From positions 248,001-312,000 of the forward strand of contig NZ_BAXZ01000004.1 of the NCBI RefSeq assembly GCF_000684975.1: a stretch of DNA of 64,000 nt, written 5' to 3'. This DNA comes from Paraburkholderia acidipaludis NBRC 101816 (GTDB taxonomy: Bacteria; Pseudomonadota; Gammaproteobacteria; Burkholderiales; Burkholderiaceae). The notes beneath the pieces are model-generated. The model was given only the letters and a program-made list of their open reading frames with translations. It made no database searches and was not told the DNA's origin. The translations under genes were made by a program, and so were the position numbers. Of this stretch, positions 15,787 through 24,293 are shown one piece after another (position 1 is the stretch's first letter; each line of letters opens with the position of its first letter).

Positions 15787-16810
15787 GCAAACCCGGCTCG
15801 CGGACGCACGCGTCAAGTTTCGGCACCTCCAGTGCTTTCTGGCGGTCGCGCAGTTCGGCAGCGTGCAGCAGGCCGCCGAAAGTCTCTCGATCACCCAGCC
15901 CGCGGTGTCGAAAACCATTGCCGAGCTCGAGTCGGTGCTGGGCGTGCGGCTCTTCGAGCGCGGCCGGCACGGCGCTGTGCCCACGCGCGAAGGGCAGCTT
16001 TTCATGCCGCACGCGAGCGCCTGCGTGAGCGCGCTGCGCCAGGGCGTCGAACTGCTCGCCCGCGACGAAGGCGCCGTGGCGGCGACGCTCGATGTGGGCG
16101 TGCTGCCGACCGTGGCCACCGATGTTTTGTCGGGCGCGTTGCGGCGCTTCGCCGGGCAGTGGCCGCGCGTGAGCGTCCGGCTTTCGACGGCGGCCAACGC
16201 CGAATTGCTCGAGCGCCTGAAATCCGGTGCGATCAGCTTTGCGATCGGCCGTCTCGCGGATCCCGAGCGCATGGTCGGCCTGAGTTTCGAACTGCTTTAT
16301 AACGAGCCGCTCGCGGTCGTGGTGCGCGCAGGGCATCCGCTCGCGCAAGGGGGCGGCTTTCCCGCACAGCTTGCCCAATATCCGCTCGTGCTACCGCCGT
16401 TCGGCACGCTGATTCGCCAGGCGGCCGACAGCCTCCTTTCGGCGTGGGGCGCGCAGACCTTGCCGGCCTTCGTGGAAATGCTCTCGGTGTCGGTGGGCCG
16501 CGCGCTCGCGCTCGAGAACGACGCGGTCTGGTTCGTGCCTGCCGGTGCGGTCGAATACGACCTTCGGCAGGGTGCCCTCGTGCGTTTGCCGCTGCCGTCC
16601 GGAGGCGGCGAGGAGCCGGTCGGGCTGATCCTGCGCACGGACACGCAGCCTTCGCCGGCCGGGCGCGCACTGATCGAGGCCGTGAAGGGCGCGGCGCGCG
16701 AGCGCACGGCGCGCTCGACAAATGAACCGGATGGGCGGCGCACGCGAAGCAAGCGCGGCGTGGCGAAGGCGGCCGCCCCAGGCACGCGCACGACCGCGCG
16801 CCGGCGTTAG
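15785..16810 (+). CDS. pcaQ: LysR-family regulator of protocatechuate degradation
   Basis: This 341-residue LysR regulator carries the HTH at about residues 13-72 (KFRHLQCFLAVAQFGSVQQA, SITQPAVSKTIAELE) and an effector domain with FAIGRLADPERMVGL, typical of PcaQ. It is transcribed divergently from pcaHG, the standard arrangement. The C-terminus has a basic, low-complexity tail of about 40 residues (GRRTRSKRGVAKAA and onward) beyond the usual 300-310 residues; this could be a frame extension or a lineage-specific tail. The ATG overlaps the palindrome at 15772-15786 and has no obvious ribosome site, so the true start could be slightly different. It is expected to activate pcaHG in response to pathway carboxymuconate intermediates. 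Confidence 0.88.
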   Translation: MQTRLADARVKFRHLQCFLAVAQFGSVQQAAESLSITQPAVSKTIAELESVLGVRLFERGRHGAVPTREGQLFMPHASACVSALRQGVELLARDEGAVAATLDVGVLPTVATDVLSGALRRFAGQWPRVSVRLSTAANAELLERLKSGAISFAIGRLADPERMVGLSFELLYNEPLAVVVRAGHPLAQGGGFPAQLAQYPLVLPPFGTLIRQAADSLLSAWGAQTLPAFVEMLSVSVGRALALENDAVWFVPAGAVEYDLRQGALVRLPLPSGGGEEPVGLILRTDTQPSPAGRALIEAVKGAARERTARSTNEPDGRRTRSKRGVAKAAAPGTRTTARRR

Positions 16811-16826
16811 CCGGGGAGGCCGGCGC

Positions 16827-17525
16827 TCAAGCGTCGGAGGGCTTGATCCGGCTGCGTGCCGTTTTCCTTGCCGGCGTCGCAGTCTGTGCCGACGCACCAG
16901 GGGCGGTGGCGCTGGTGGCCATCCAGAGCACTTCGGCGTCTTCCTTGCTGGTGGAGATGGCCGCGTGACCCGTCCGGCTGTCGAAGTAGAGGCTGTCGCC
17001 GGTTTCGAGATGGGTGGGCGCGTACAACTCCGAGTAGAGGCAGACGCTGCCGCTGATTACGTAGAGAAACTCCTCGCCCTCGTGGCGCCCCCAGTCGTCG
17101 AAGGCATCGAGCGAGTGCGCGGTGATGCGGATATGAAACGGCAGCATGGCCTTGTGAGCCAGGTCGGTGGCGAGCAGTTCCATCTGATAGCCGCGATAGG
17201 CATGCCGCTGCCCGGCGCCCCGCCGCGTCAGCGCCCGGCGGCCACCCGCGTTGAGCTTCGGCACCGAGCCGAACAACTCGCCCAGATCGATCTTGAGCCC
17301 CACGACGATCTTCTGAAGCACGTCGAAAGTGGGCGACATGTTGCCGTTTTCGATCTTCGAGAGTGTGGAGCGCGACACGCCGCACAGCCGGCTCGCGGTG
17401 TCGAGTGTCAAGTCGTGTGCGAGGCGGGCGGCGCGCACGCGGCGACCGAGGTCGGCGGTTGATCCGGCGGGTGGGCTGAGCGTGGTATCCATGGGGAGCG
17501 CATCGGAAACGCCTGGGCGGCGCAT
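16827..17525 (-). CDS. XRE-family regulator with C-terminal cupin domain
   Basis: This 232-residue regulator has an HTH_3 domain at about residues 28-85 (LTLDTASRLCGVSRSTLSKI, ENGNMSPTFDVLQKI) and a cupin barrel at about residues 125-205 (DDWGRHEGEEFLYVISGSV, LETGDSLYFDS, GHAAIS). This two-domain type senses a small metabolite and usually controls nearby amino-acid or amine metabolism. Its basic tail ends AARKTARSRIK-like. It converges on pcaQ with 16 bases between stops. The chosen ATG follows GGAAA; an ATG 33 bases downstream (17492) is also possible. The target is unknown; amaB 0.9 kb away on the other strand is one candidate. Confidence 0.88.
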   Translation of the reverse strand: MRRPGVSDALPMDTTLSPPAGSTADLGRRVRAARLAHDLTLDTASRLCGVSRSTLSKIENGNMSPTFDVLQKIVVGLKIDLGELFGSVPKLNAGGRRALTRRGAGQRHAYRGYQMELLATDLAHKAMLPFHIRITAHSLDAFDDWGRHEGEEFLYVISGSVCLYSELYAPTHLETGDSLYFDSRTGHAAISTSKEDAEVLWMATSATAPGASAQTATPARKTARSRIKPSDA

Positions 17526-17820
17526 AGGTTTCCGATATTACCAAACCCGCGATGTTCAGAAACCTCGGCTGTTCGGCCGACGTCTCGCTCGGCGCGGCGC
17601 CCGGTGCGTCTGACGATCAGTGCCGAGGCTTTTCAATAATTGACGATATTAATTAACAGTATTTAAACCTTAATCGGTTTTTCTCATTTATCTTCGGGAA
17701 GTTTCATCGAATGGCTATTTTTGAATAGTTCTTCAAACTGCGTCCGGACGTCGCGCAGGTGATCGGCGCTATCACTATAAGATTTATACCGGATGATATA
17801 GATCAAATGGGGAAGGAATT
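17526..17820. other. AT-rich intergenic region
   Basis: This contains the promoter of the XRE-cupin gene (minus strand) and the leader of the small gene at 17821. It is AT-rich around 17640-17700. No further gene, repeat or clear operator is seen. Confidence 0.4.
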
Positions 17821-18024
17821 ATGAATGACGAACGCCTCGAATTGTTGTTGGCCATATCGCGCAGGACGCTCGGAGTCGAAAGCTTCGAGTTGACGGGCAG
17901 GCAGACGCTGGATTTCCACGTCGTAAACGCCGAGGATCTTGGGCGCGCCCTGGAGTCCGCGTACGACGCTGGGTTGCTCGTGGGGCACCGGATGGGACGC
18001 ACGGAACATGTCCGGCGTGTCTGA
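17821..18024 (+). CDS. Small hypothetical protein, DUF6900-like
   Basis: This 67-residue protein is preceded by a strong ribosome site (GGAAGG) and an AT-rich promoter region. Its pattern (LLAISRRTLGVESFELTGR, LDFHVVNAEDLGRALESAYD, then AG) fits the DUF6900 type as I remember it, a family of short bacterial proteins with no known function. There is no signal peptide, membrane segment or metal motif. It stands alone between the XRE regulator and amaB. The ribosome site and a normal-looking composition argue it is real; the family name is less certain. Confidence 0.62.
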   Translation: MNDERLELLLAISRRTLGVESFELTGRQTLDFHVVNAEDLGRALESAYDAGLLVGHRMGRTEHVRRV

Positions 18025-18422
18025 TGGGTTTGAGCCGGTATTGGGAGTTAATTTTTATTGCCGCGGCATAGCCTCGTTGAGTTAGCTAGTTTCACGTAAA
18101 GGTTTGATCGAATGTTTGCATATATTTTCACGCTGAATTACATGCAAACCGGGATTTTCGTCGATCATTTCCTGTTGTCCGATCTTCGGCACGGCGTGCC
18201 ATTCCGCCATTGGCCTCACAGCCGCATCTCAATCGAAAATTTCTGAAAGGAAACTTTCTTCGAGATGGCGCCCTGTCGGCGGTCGATCCAGCTTGCATTG
18301 GCAGCGATTCATATAGGCATACGGCTCTGGCCGGTGGGCGTTTCCCGGCTTGTCGCCTCATCGGCCCGCGTGTATAGTCGGCGAACCTGAGTATGTTTCT
18401 TATCGGAAATTAAGGGCTCGCT
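18025..18422. other. Intergenic region with inverted repeat upstream of amaB
   Basis: No gene is supported. Arms GTTTGCAT (18114-18121) and ATGCAAAC (18142-18149) form a perfect 8-base inverted repeat with a 20-base spacer, which could be a dimeric regulator site or a two-half-site operator. The remainder is moderately AT-rich and should contain the amaB promoter; TATAGT near 18373 is a possible -10 element. Confidence 0.42.
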
Positions 18423-19922
18423 ATGGACGCATCACGGATTCTTGCCGATCTCGGCATTCTCGAACAGGCTGGCGCTGGCGACATCGAGGTTCGGTCGCCC
18501 ATTTCCGGGGCAGTGATCGGCAGGGTGGCGAGCCACACGGCCGCCGACGTCGACGCGGCACTTGCCCGCGCGCATAGCGCTTTCCTCGTCTGGCGCGACG
18601 TCCCCGCGCCGCGCCGCGGCGAGCTGGTGCGGCTGCTTGGCGAGCGGCTACGCAAGCACAAGCACGCGCTCGGCAGCCTCGTCTCGCTGGAGGCCGGCAA
18701 AATCCTCCAGGAAGGGCTGGGCGAGGTGCAGGAGATGATCGATATCTGCGATTTCGCGGTCGGTCTTTCCCGCCAGCTCTACGGCCTGACCATCGCGTCG
18801 GAGCGCCCCGGGCACCGCATGGCGGAGAGCTGGCATCCGGCGGGCGTCTGCGCGATCATTTCCGCCTTCAATTTTCCGGTTGCCGTGTGGTCGTGGAACG
18901 CCGCGCTGGCGCTCGTCTGCGGCGACCCCGTGATCTGGAAGCCTTCCGAGAAGACCCCGCTCACGGCGCTCGCCGTGCAACGCCTGATGGACGACGTGTT
19001 GCGCGAATTCGGCGATGCGCCGGACGGTCTCGTTTCGCTCGTCATCGGCGATCGCGAAGTCGGGGCGCAACTGGTTGCCGATCCGCGCGCGGCCATTGTC
19101 AGCGCCACCGGCAGCACGGGCATGGGGCGCGCCGTCGGCGTTGCCGTGGCGCAGCGTTTCGGCCGCGCCATCCTGGAGCTCGGCGGCAATAATGCCGGCA
19201 TCGTGACGCCCAGCGCCGACCGCGAACTCGCGTTGCGCGCGATCCTGTTTTCGGCAGTGGGCACCGCGGGGCAGCGTTGCACCTCGTTGCGGCGCCTCTT
19301 CGTGCAGGAGAGCGTTCATGACGACACGGTGAGCCGGCTCAAGCAGCTCTACGGCAAGGTTCCGATCGGAAACCCGCTCGAACCGCGCACGCTGATGGGT
19401 CCCCTGATCGACCGCCAGGCGTTCGAGCGCATGCAGGATGCGTTGCAGCGAGCGCGGGCCGAAGGCGGCAAGGTGACCGGCGGCGGCCGGGTGAGCGTGG
19501 CGGGCCTCGCGGAAGGCTATTACGTGGAGCCCGCGCTGGTCGAGATGCCGGCGCAGACCGATATCGTGCTTCAGGAGACCTTCGCGCCGATTCTCTACGT
19601 GATGAAGTATCGCGACTTCGGCGAAGCCATTGCCGCCAACAATCGCGCGTCGCACGGTCTGTCGTCGTGCGTGTTTACGACCGACCTGCGCGAAGCCGAG
19701 AGTTTCGTCTCGGCTCGCGGCAGCGATTGCGGGATTGCGAACGTGAATATCGGACCGAGCGGCGCGGAGATAGGCGGTGCGTTCGGCGGCGAGAAGGAAA
19801 CCGGCGGCGGTCGCGAGTCGGGTTCCGATGCGTGGAAGGGCTATATGCGGCGCGCGACGAACACGGTCAATTATTCGTCGGCGCTGCCGCTGGCACAGGG
19901 CATCGACTTCAGGCTCGATTGA
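18423..19922 (+). CDS. amaB: L-piperidine-6-carboxylate / alpha-aminoadipate semialdehyde dehydrogenase (ALDH7 family)
   Basis: This 499-residue NAD(P)-dependent aldehyde dehydrogenase is of the ALDH7/AmaB type. Key segments are FNFPVAVWSWNAALALVCGD, WKPSEKTPLT, the cofactor GSTGMGR, LELGGNNAGIV with the general-base Glu, and GTAGQRCTSLRR with catalytic Cys286. The C-terminal signature FGGEKETGGGRESGSDAWKG is diagnostic of the aminoadipate-semialdehyde group. It oxidises piperidine-6-carboxylate from lysine or pipecolate breakdown to alpha-aminoadipate. No other lysine gene adjoins it. The 3' end overlaps the convergent YdjM-like gene by 14 bases. Confidence 0.92.
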   Translation: MDASRILADLGILEQAGAGDIEVRSPISGAVIGRVASHTAADVDAALARAHSAFLVWRDVPAPRRGELVRLLGERLRKHKHALGSLVSLEAGKILQEGLGEVQEMIDICDFAVGLSRQLYGLTIASERPGHRMAESWHPAGVCAIISAFNFPVAVWSWNAALALVCGDPVIWKPSEKTPLTALAVQRLMDDVLREFGDAPDGLVSLVIGDREVGAQLVADPRAAIVSATGSTGMGRAVGVAVAQRFGRAILELGGNNAGIVTPSADRELALRAILFSAVGTAGQRCTSLRRLFVQESVHDDTVSRLKQLYGKVPIGNPLEPRTLMGPLIDRQAFERMQDALQRARAEGGKVTGGGRVSVAGLAEGYYVEPALVEMPAQTDIVLQETFAPILYVMKYRDFGEAIAANNRASHGLSSCVFTTDLREAESFVSARGSDCGIANVNIGPSGAEIGGAFGGEKETGGGRESGSDAWKGYMRRATNTVNYSSALPLAQGIDFRLD

Positions 19923-20532
19923 CGTCGGTTTCGCGCAGTTTCCTGCAGTTTCCCGCAGTTTCCTCATGGAAACTGCGGTGCCCAGCCGGGCACGACACCA
20001 GTTTTCGCAGCGGGGCCATCGGCCAGCCGTGCGGCCATCCATGCACGGCGAAGAACCATGCCGCAACCCATGATGCGGCTACCACGATCAGATCGCACCG
20101 TCCGCTCTTCCACCAGTTCAGGGAATGCCGCTGGATGACCCAGGGTACGCCGAGCGGATTGGGCCAGTCCGCAAGCAGATGAATCACGCCTCCACAGGCG
20201 AAGCCGAACACCGGAGCGGCCGCCGGCAGATGGCCGAGCTTCTGGTACGACCAGACAAGCAGCGCGATCCAGCCAATACCCCAGTGCGTCAGGGTGCGAT
20301 GCGTGATCCATAGCTGGCGCTTCTTGCGCCACCATGCAACTTCCAGCCAGTCCGGCGCGGAGCCGCCCGCCACGCCCGCAATAAAGGCCAGCGCGGCGTA
20401 GAGATGCCAGGGACCGTCCGCGTGCTGGTGCGTGACCATGGCCGTGGCGGATGACGCCGGCCGCCCAGCCGGTTGCGTGATGTGCGGGGCCTGATGCCAT
20501 GAAACGGGGTGTGCAAAGTCGAAGGGGCGCAC
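19909..20532 (-). CDS. Metal-dependent hydrolase-like inner-membrane protein (YdjM/DUF457 family)
   Basis: This 207-residue membrane protein has the family elements PDWLE after a hydrophobic helix, LWITHRTLTHW, and GGVIHLLADW. Conserved His and Asp residues suggest a metal site. Four hydrophobic segments are visible between about residues 42 and 170. Relatives are called LexA-regulated membrane hydrolases in E. coli, but their activity is unproven. The C-terminal 35 residues (HRSFHEETAGNCRKLRETDV) are encoded by the phased repeat at 19936-19978 and look non-conserved. The frame ends inside the amaB 3' end. The start is uncertain; an internal ATG at 20436 is the next choice. Confidence 0.7.
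   Translation of the reverse strand: MRPFDFAHPVSWHQAPHITQPAGRPASSATAMVTHQHADGPWHLYAALAFIAGVAGGSAPDWLEVAWWRKKRQLWITHRTLTHWGIGWIALLVWSYQKLGHLPAAAPVFGFACGGVIHLLADWPNPLGVPWVIQRHSLNWWKSGRCDLIVVAASWVAAWFFAVHGWPHGWPMAPLRKLVSCPAGHRSFHEETAGNCRKLRETDVNRA
19936..19978. repeat. 10-bp phased GCAGTTTCC repeats ending in a perfect hairpin
   Basis: Three consecutive 10-base units GCAGTTTCC(T/C) start at 19935-19936. The last unit is half of a perfect hairpin: CCGCAGTTTCC (19953-19963), loop TCAT, GGAAACTGCGG (19968-19978). It begins 13 bases after the amaB stop, so it may serve as amaB's terminator although no T-run follows. A related set with the same core and spacing occurs at 36845-36874. Confidence 0.75.
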
Positions 20533-20641
20533 ATCTTCTCAGATGTGACGCCGTTGTGACAGCGGAATCGACGATCCGCGTGCGCGACTGCACGAAAGAG
20601 CCCGAACGATTGACGACACGCCGGGCCGACGCGCGTGCGCG

Positions 20642-20998
20642 TCAGGTCGTGCAGCGCGCCACGTCGAAGCGCAGCTCGGGTTCCGGCGGATCGTAGGACG
20701 ACGAAGTACCGCGCGTCACGCTGATGACCGAGCCATATCCCGAAGGCGTGAGCATCACGAAGTACGATGCGTCCGAACCGGAGCCCACGCTCAGTTCGGT
20801 TGCGTTGCCGCTCGTCGACTCGTGGACGCGCGGCAGCCGGTCTTCGAGGCAGCTTGCGATCGACTCAGGCGAGCGCGCCGAAGAGGCGTAGATCATCCGC
20901 TCGCCGTTCGCGGCGGCGCCCGAATTCGGCGTCGATCCGCAGCCGACGATCAGGACGAGAGGCGAAGCGGCAAGCAGGCATCGAAGAAGTGATTTCAT
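20642..20998 (-). CDS. Small lipoprotein, hypothetical
   Basis: This 118-residue protein begins MKSLLRCLLAASPLVLIVGC, a lipoprotein signal with the lipidated Cys at residue 20. The mature part has a pair of Cys residues (SIASCLEDR and the terminal ARCTT) that could form a disulfide, and a beta-strand-rich pattern (YFVMLTPSGYGSVISVT). I do not recognise the family; similar short lipoproteins are common in Burkholderiales. It is transcribed toward the YdjM-like gene and sits downstream of the porin on the same strand, separated by the porin's terminator, so it needs its own promoter in 20999-21138. Confidence 0.72.
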   Translation of the reverse strand: MKSLLRCLLAASPLVLIVGCGSTPNSGAAANGERMIYASSARSPESIASCLEDRLPRVHESTSGNATELSVGSGSDASYFVMLTPSGYGSVISVTRGTSSSYDPPEPELRFDVARCTT

Positions 20999-21138
20999 AG
21001 GGCGGCGATTCGATCGAACAGGCGGCGGTAGACGCGAAGCAGTATACGCACGCTGCGTGGCGTGACACGTAAGAAGATGCAACAGGGTGTGCAGCGGGCA
21101 GGAAGCCCGGGCGCTGGAAGCGGCGCGCCCCAAGCCCC

Positions 21139-21175
21139 AAAAAAAACGCACATGCGGTTGTGCCGCATGTGCGTT
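21139..21175 (-). terminator. Intrinsic terminator of the porin gene
   Basis: On the minus strand, 13-base arms (AACGCACATGCGG at 21163-21175 and its complement at 21145-21157) enclose a 5-base loop and run into a stretch of eight T residues (A-run 21139-21146). It lies 55 bases after the porin stop. This is one of the strongest terminators in the window. Confidence 0.92.
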
Positions 21176-21230
21176 GCGTGAAGAGTCGGCAAGACGGCGG
21201 ATCGCGCCGTCTGCCTGATCGCCGGAGCGA

Positions 21231-22394
21231 TTAGAAGCGGTGACGCAGACCGACCGTTGCGGCGACCTGGTTGGCGGTCGACGACGGAGCCAGCGTGTTG
21301 ATCGCTGCGACGTTCTGAACAGCTGCGCCCGTGGTCGGATCGACGCCCAGGTAGCCCGAAGCGTGCTGGTACACACCGGCCAGGTACACGTCGGTACGCT
21401 TGCTGAGCGAGTAGTCCGTGCCCAGCATGACGGTTTGCCACTTCGGCGACTGGTTGCCGGCGCCGGTCACGGTGCCGTCGGTGAACGTGTACGAGCCCTG
21501 CAGCGCGAGAGCCGGGGTCAGGTGGTACGCGCCGTTGAGTTCGTAGTTGTCGAGGTGCAGGTTCAGGCCGCCCATGCTGCCAGCGGAAACGTTGGCGCTC
21601 TGGAGCGTGCCGATGCCGTCGATCTGCGAGTGCGTGTACACGAAGCCGACTTGTGCCGGGCCGTACGTGTAGTTCACGCCTGCGCCGTACGTACGTTGCA
21701 GAGCGGCTGCGATGTTCGTGTCGTTCGCAGCGGCTGCGCCCGTCGAGTTGTTCAGGCCGCCCGAGTTGTTCAGCTGCGAGTAGCCGGCTGCGAAGTTCAG
21801 CGGGCCATTGCCATACGACGCGCCAACGCTCCATGCGCGGCCGTTCGAGAAGTTGCCTGCCTGGTTGCTGAAGCCGTACTGGCCGCCGAACTGGAAGCCC
21901 GAGTAGTTCGCGCTCTGGAACTTGACCGCGTTATTGATCGAGAACGACTGATCGAGGTTGTCGTTGTCGAACGGGTGAGCGGCGAGGTTGTTGCCGTAGC
22001 CCTGGCCCGCTGCCGACAGCGGCGACAGGTAGTCGACGACGGAGTCATACTGACGGCCGAGGGTCACCGTGCCGTACTGGTCGCTCTTCAGGCCGACGTA
22101 GGCTTGACGGTTGAACAGGCTGTTGCTGTTGTAGAGGCCGCCGTTGTTGATGTCGAAGCCGCTTTCCAACTTGAAGATTGCCTTCAGACCGCCACCGAGG
22201 TCTTCAGAGCCCTTCAGGCCGAAATAGGTGTACGAGAGGCCGCTGCTGCTTTGATTCCACGTGCTGTGGCCGCCAGCATTGTTGGCGTACAGGATACCTG
22301 CGTCGAGCGAACCATAAAGGGTGACGCTGCTTTGCGCGTGAGCGCTCATTGCAAATGCACCGAGAACGCCAGCGAGGATGAGGGTTTTTTTCAT
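21231..22394 (-). CDS. Trimeric-type outer-membrane porin (OmpC-like, Porin_4 family)
   Basis: This 387-residue porin is typical of Burkholderiales. The signal peptide MKKTLILAGVLGAFAMSAHA is cleaved before QSSVTLYGSLDAGI, the usual first barrel strand. FGLKGSEDLGGGLKAIFKLE, the loop-3 region and the alternating barrel strands follow, and the chain ends in VGLRHRF with the terminal Phe recognised by the Bam machinery. It should allow passive uptake of small hydrophilic solutes. An in-frame start 33 bases upstream is less likely than the ATG that begins the signal peptide. A long upstream region (22395-22780) would hold its promoter. It is monocistronic and ends in a strong terminator. Confidence 0.95.
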   Translation of the reverse strand: MKKTLILAGVLGAFAMSAHAQSSVTLYGSLDAGILYANNAGGHSTWNQSSSGLSYTYFGLKGSEDLGGGLKAIFKLESGFDINNGGLYNSNSLFNRQAYVGLKSDQYGTVTLGRQYDSVVDYLSPLSAAGQGYGNNLAAHPFDNDNLDQSFSINNAVKFQSANYSGFQFGGQYGFSNQAGNFSNGRAWSVGASYGNGPLNFAAGYSQLNNSGGLNNSTGAAAANDTNIAAALQRTYGAGVNYTYGPAQVGFVYTHSQIDGIGTLQSANVSAGSMGGLNLHLDNYELNGAYHLTPALALQGSYTFTDGTVTGAGNQSPKWQTVMLGTDYSLSKRTDVYLAGVYQHASGYLGVDPTTGAAVQNVAAINTLAPSSTANQVAATVGLRHRF

Positions 22395-22778
22395 GCTTTC
22401 TAACTCCGAACAGTACTTGGGAATCACACGGCCGCGAAAGAAGCGGGCACGGCACGTGGTCTAACGATTCGGAGCAGAGTTTATGCTGGTAATCCCCAAC
22501 ATTCGCGCCGCGTCGCGCAACAATACTTTCTCAATATTGTAGGAATCGCATCAATGCGCGTAAGTCGCTGGGAATAAAGGGATTTTCTATTTGGGAATAA
22601 GCCGGGAAATCTCGTGTCAACTATTATTTTGTTGCGCGAGTGCCACGTTTCGAGACTTCTAATACGGCTCGCATGACTGGATAACGGCGCGATTTTCCCT
22701 TCCATTCAAGCCGTTTTGCGAAACGCACTATTCCAGCTTATGCGCTCGAAGCCCCGACTGGCGGGCGGTAAAATAGTT

Positions 22779-22808
22779 CCGCCTCTTGACTGAGGGCGGT
22801 CTTTTTTT
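22779..22808 (+). terminator. Orphan intrinsic terminator 1
   Basis: CCGCC (22779-22783) pairs with GGCGG (22795-22799), followed by TCTTTTTTT. No plus-strand gene ends upstream, so the transcript it ends is unknown. Confidence 0.65.
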
Positions 22809-22819
22809 CATTGTTTTAC

Positions 22820-22842
22820 GCGGCCCGATGGCCGCTTTTTTT
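22820..22842 (+). terminator. Orphan intrinsic terminator 2
   Basis: GCGGCC (22820-22825), loop CGAT, GGCCGC (22830-22835), then seven T residues. It lies 12 bases after terminator 1 as a back-up. Confidence 0.8.
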
Positions 22843-23051
22843 CGCCTGCCGATATTGAACCATTTTTAGTTCAATCGGAAATGAAACAGATTGTTACGGC
22901 GGGTCGCGAAATATTATTAATAGGCAATTAATCCGGCGCATGGTTTGGGCCCCCCGTCGACCAGCCAGTGCTTTCTTGCGGGTAAAATCCAGCACCGGCC
23001 CCTTTGGGAGGGCACGCTATATAGATTGGATAGAACCAGACCTGACCCGCC

Positions 23052-23573
23052 ATGACCGATTCCTCGCCTGAAATGAGTTCCAACCCCCTTAACGACGACG
23101 TTATCGGCGGCGCCGAAGTGTGCGAACAACCGCGCTTGTGGCGCAAGGACGGCTGGACTGCGCGCGTGATCAAGAACGAGGACGACGACGGCTGGGCGGT
23201 CGAGATGATCAAGGCGGGCGAATCGGAGCCGGCGCTGGTCGGTCCATGGACCATGGGGCGCGACAAGAAGAATCCCAAGCCGCTCGACACGGCGGCGTTC
23301 AACACGCTTGTGAAGACGGCTTCGGAAGTGCTGCGCCGCCATGAGCAGCAGTTGCACGCCACGCTTCATAAGCGGGTGAGCATTCGCGTGGAAGAGGGCG
23401 ACGTGGATGTGACCCTCCAGATCGTGCCCGACGAATACGAGCCGTATGCGTTACTGACCGCGCTCGACGCCTTCGGCGGGCAACTGGCGCAGCGGCGCGT
23501 CGCTGCGGGGTTCAAGCTCACGAAGGCGCGCGCCGAGGAGTGGGCCGCAGGCGGTTTCGACCGGATCGGCTAA
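23052..23573 (+). CDS. Conserved hypothetical protein
   Basis: This 173-residue soluble acidic protein has no signal peptide or membrane segment. It opens with a disordered acidic N-terminus (TDSSPEMSSNPLNDD), followed by a compact region with DGWTARVIKNEDDDGWAVEM and KNPKPLDTAAFNTLVKTASE, and ends with AEEWAAGGFDRIG. I do not recognise a named domain; similar text is familiar from Burkholderia hypothetical proteins. It probably has its own promoter downstream of the orphan terminators. It converges with the exported protein gene at 23595. No function can be inferred. Confidence 0.78.
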   Translation: MTDSSPEMSSNPLNDDVIGGAEVCEQPRLWRKDGWTARVIKNEDDDGWAVEMIKAGESEPALVGPWTMGRDKKNPKPLDTAAFNTLVKTASEVLRRHEQQLHATLHKRVSIRVEEGDVDVTLQIVPDEYEPYALLTALDAFGGQLAQRRVAAGFKLTKARAEEWAAGGFDRIG

Positions 23574-23594
23574 CGTCCGTCTCCTGCTATCCGC

Positions 23595-24020
23595 TCAATC
23601 CTGCTGGCAGAAGATGGCCGTGAGCATCGGCCCGGCGTGATGGACGATAGCCGTATTGCCCGCTTCGGCAAGGGCGGCCTGGACCTTCGCCACGCTGCCG
23701 AACACCACGGCGCCATAGGCCGAACGTGCGATCGGCGTGCCCTTGCCGGTGCGAAAGAGCGGATCGTCCTGCTGGAAGCCGACGACGGCGAACACGCTGA
23801 ATCCATAGGCCGTCATGTGCTGGCCGTGTACCGGCCAGAACGCATTGATCGAATTGCTTTCGACCCTTGAAGGCGTCGGCTCGATCAGCTTCTGGTCGAT
23901 CAGGCCCGAAATGAAGTCGTGCGCGGACTCCTGGCAGGTCAGCGATTCGTCGAGGGCGGCCGCGTGGCCTGTGAGCGGCAAGGCCGCGAGCAAAAGGGCT
24001 GCGAGAAGAAAGCGTTTCAT
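23595..24020 (-). CDS. Exported hypothetical protein
   Basis: This 141-residue protein starts with a clear Sec signal peptide (MKRFLLAALLLAALPLTGHA) and is predicted periplasmic. The mature part contains two Cys residues (SLTCQESAH near the start, IFCQQD at the end) that may form a disulfide. No known domain is recognised. It is divergent from the four-gene lipid-type cassette starting at 24294, with 273 bases between them that must hold both promoters. A functional link to the cassette is possible but not shown. Confidence 0.72.
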   Translation of the reverse strand: MKRFLLAALLLAALPLTGHAAALDESLTCQESAHDFISGLIDQKLIEPTPSRVESNSINAFWPVHGQHMTAYGFSVFAVVGFQQDDPLFRTGKGTPIARSAYGAVVFGSVAKVQAALAEAGNTAIVHHAGPMLTAIFCQQD

Positions 24021-24293
24021 TGAAATTCTGGCAAATGCGCCGCGCTGTCGTCCCGCCGTCGTTCCGTCGACGGCCCGCGCTGTGGTCGGGACGGCGCCGC
24101 AGCTCATCTCGCGCGATGCGGCAAAGGGATGCACTGTACGCGTGTTCGCGCAATTTCGCTTGCCGCACTGCCGCATCGGCGGGCGTGCCGTCCCGCCAGA
24201 CTGTCGCGGAAATCCCGCAGATCGGCCATGGGCGGCGCGTTGGCAGGCCGGAAAATCTGCAGGTTTTTTGAAAGGCGTATATATTTCACAGTT

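Larger units (their letters stand above)
22395..23051. other. Long intergenic region between the porin and the 23052 gene
   Basis: The left part is the porin promoter region. The right part holds two tandem plus-strand intrinsic terminators (22779-22842) without an obvious upstream gene, then an inverted repeat ATTGAAC (22854-22860) / GTTCAAT (22869-22875) with an 8-base spacer. No coding region is supported. The terminators suggest either a small RNA transcribed rightward from about 22650-22750 or a leader with attenuation upstream of the gene at 23052. Confidence 0.5.

Noticed and set aside
18128..18361. 77-residue minus-strand frame upstream of amaB
   Set aside because: Arg/Ala-rich text without a ribosome site, crossing the probable regulatory region.
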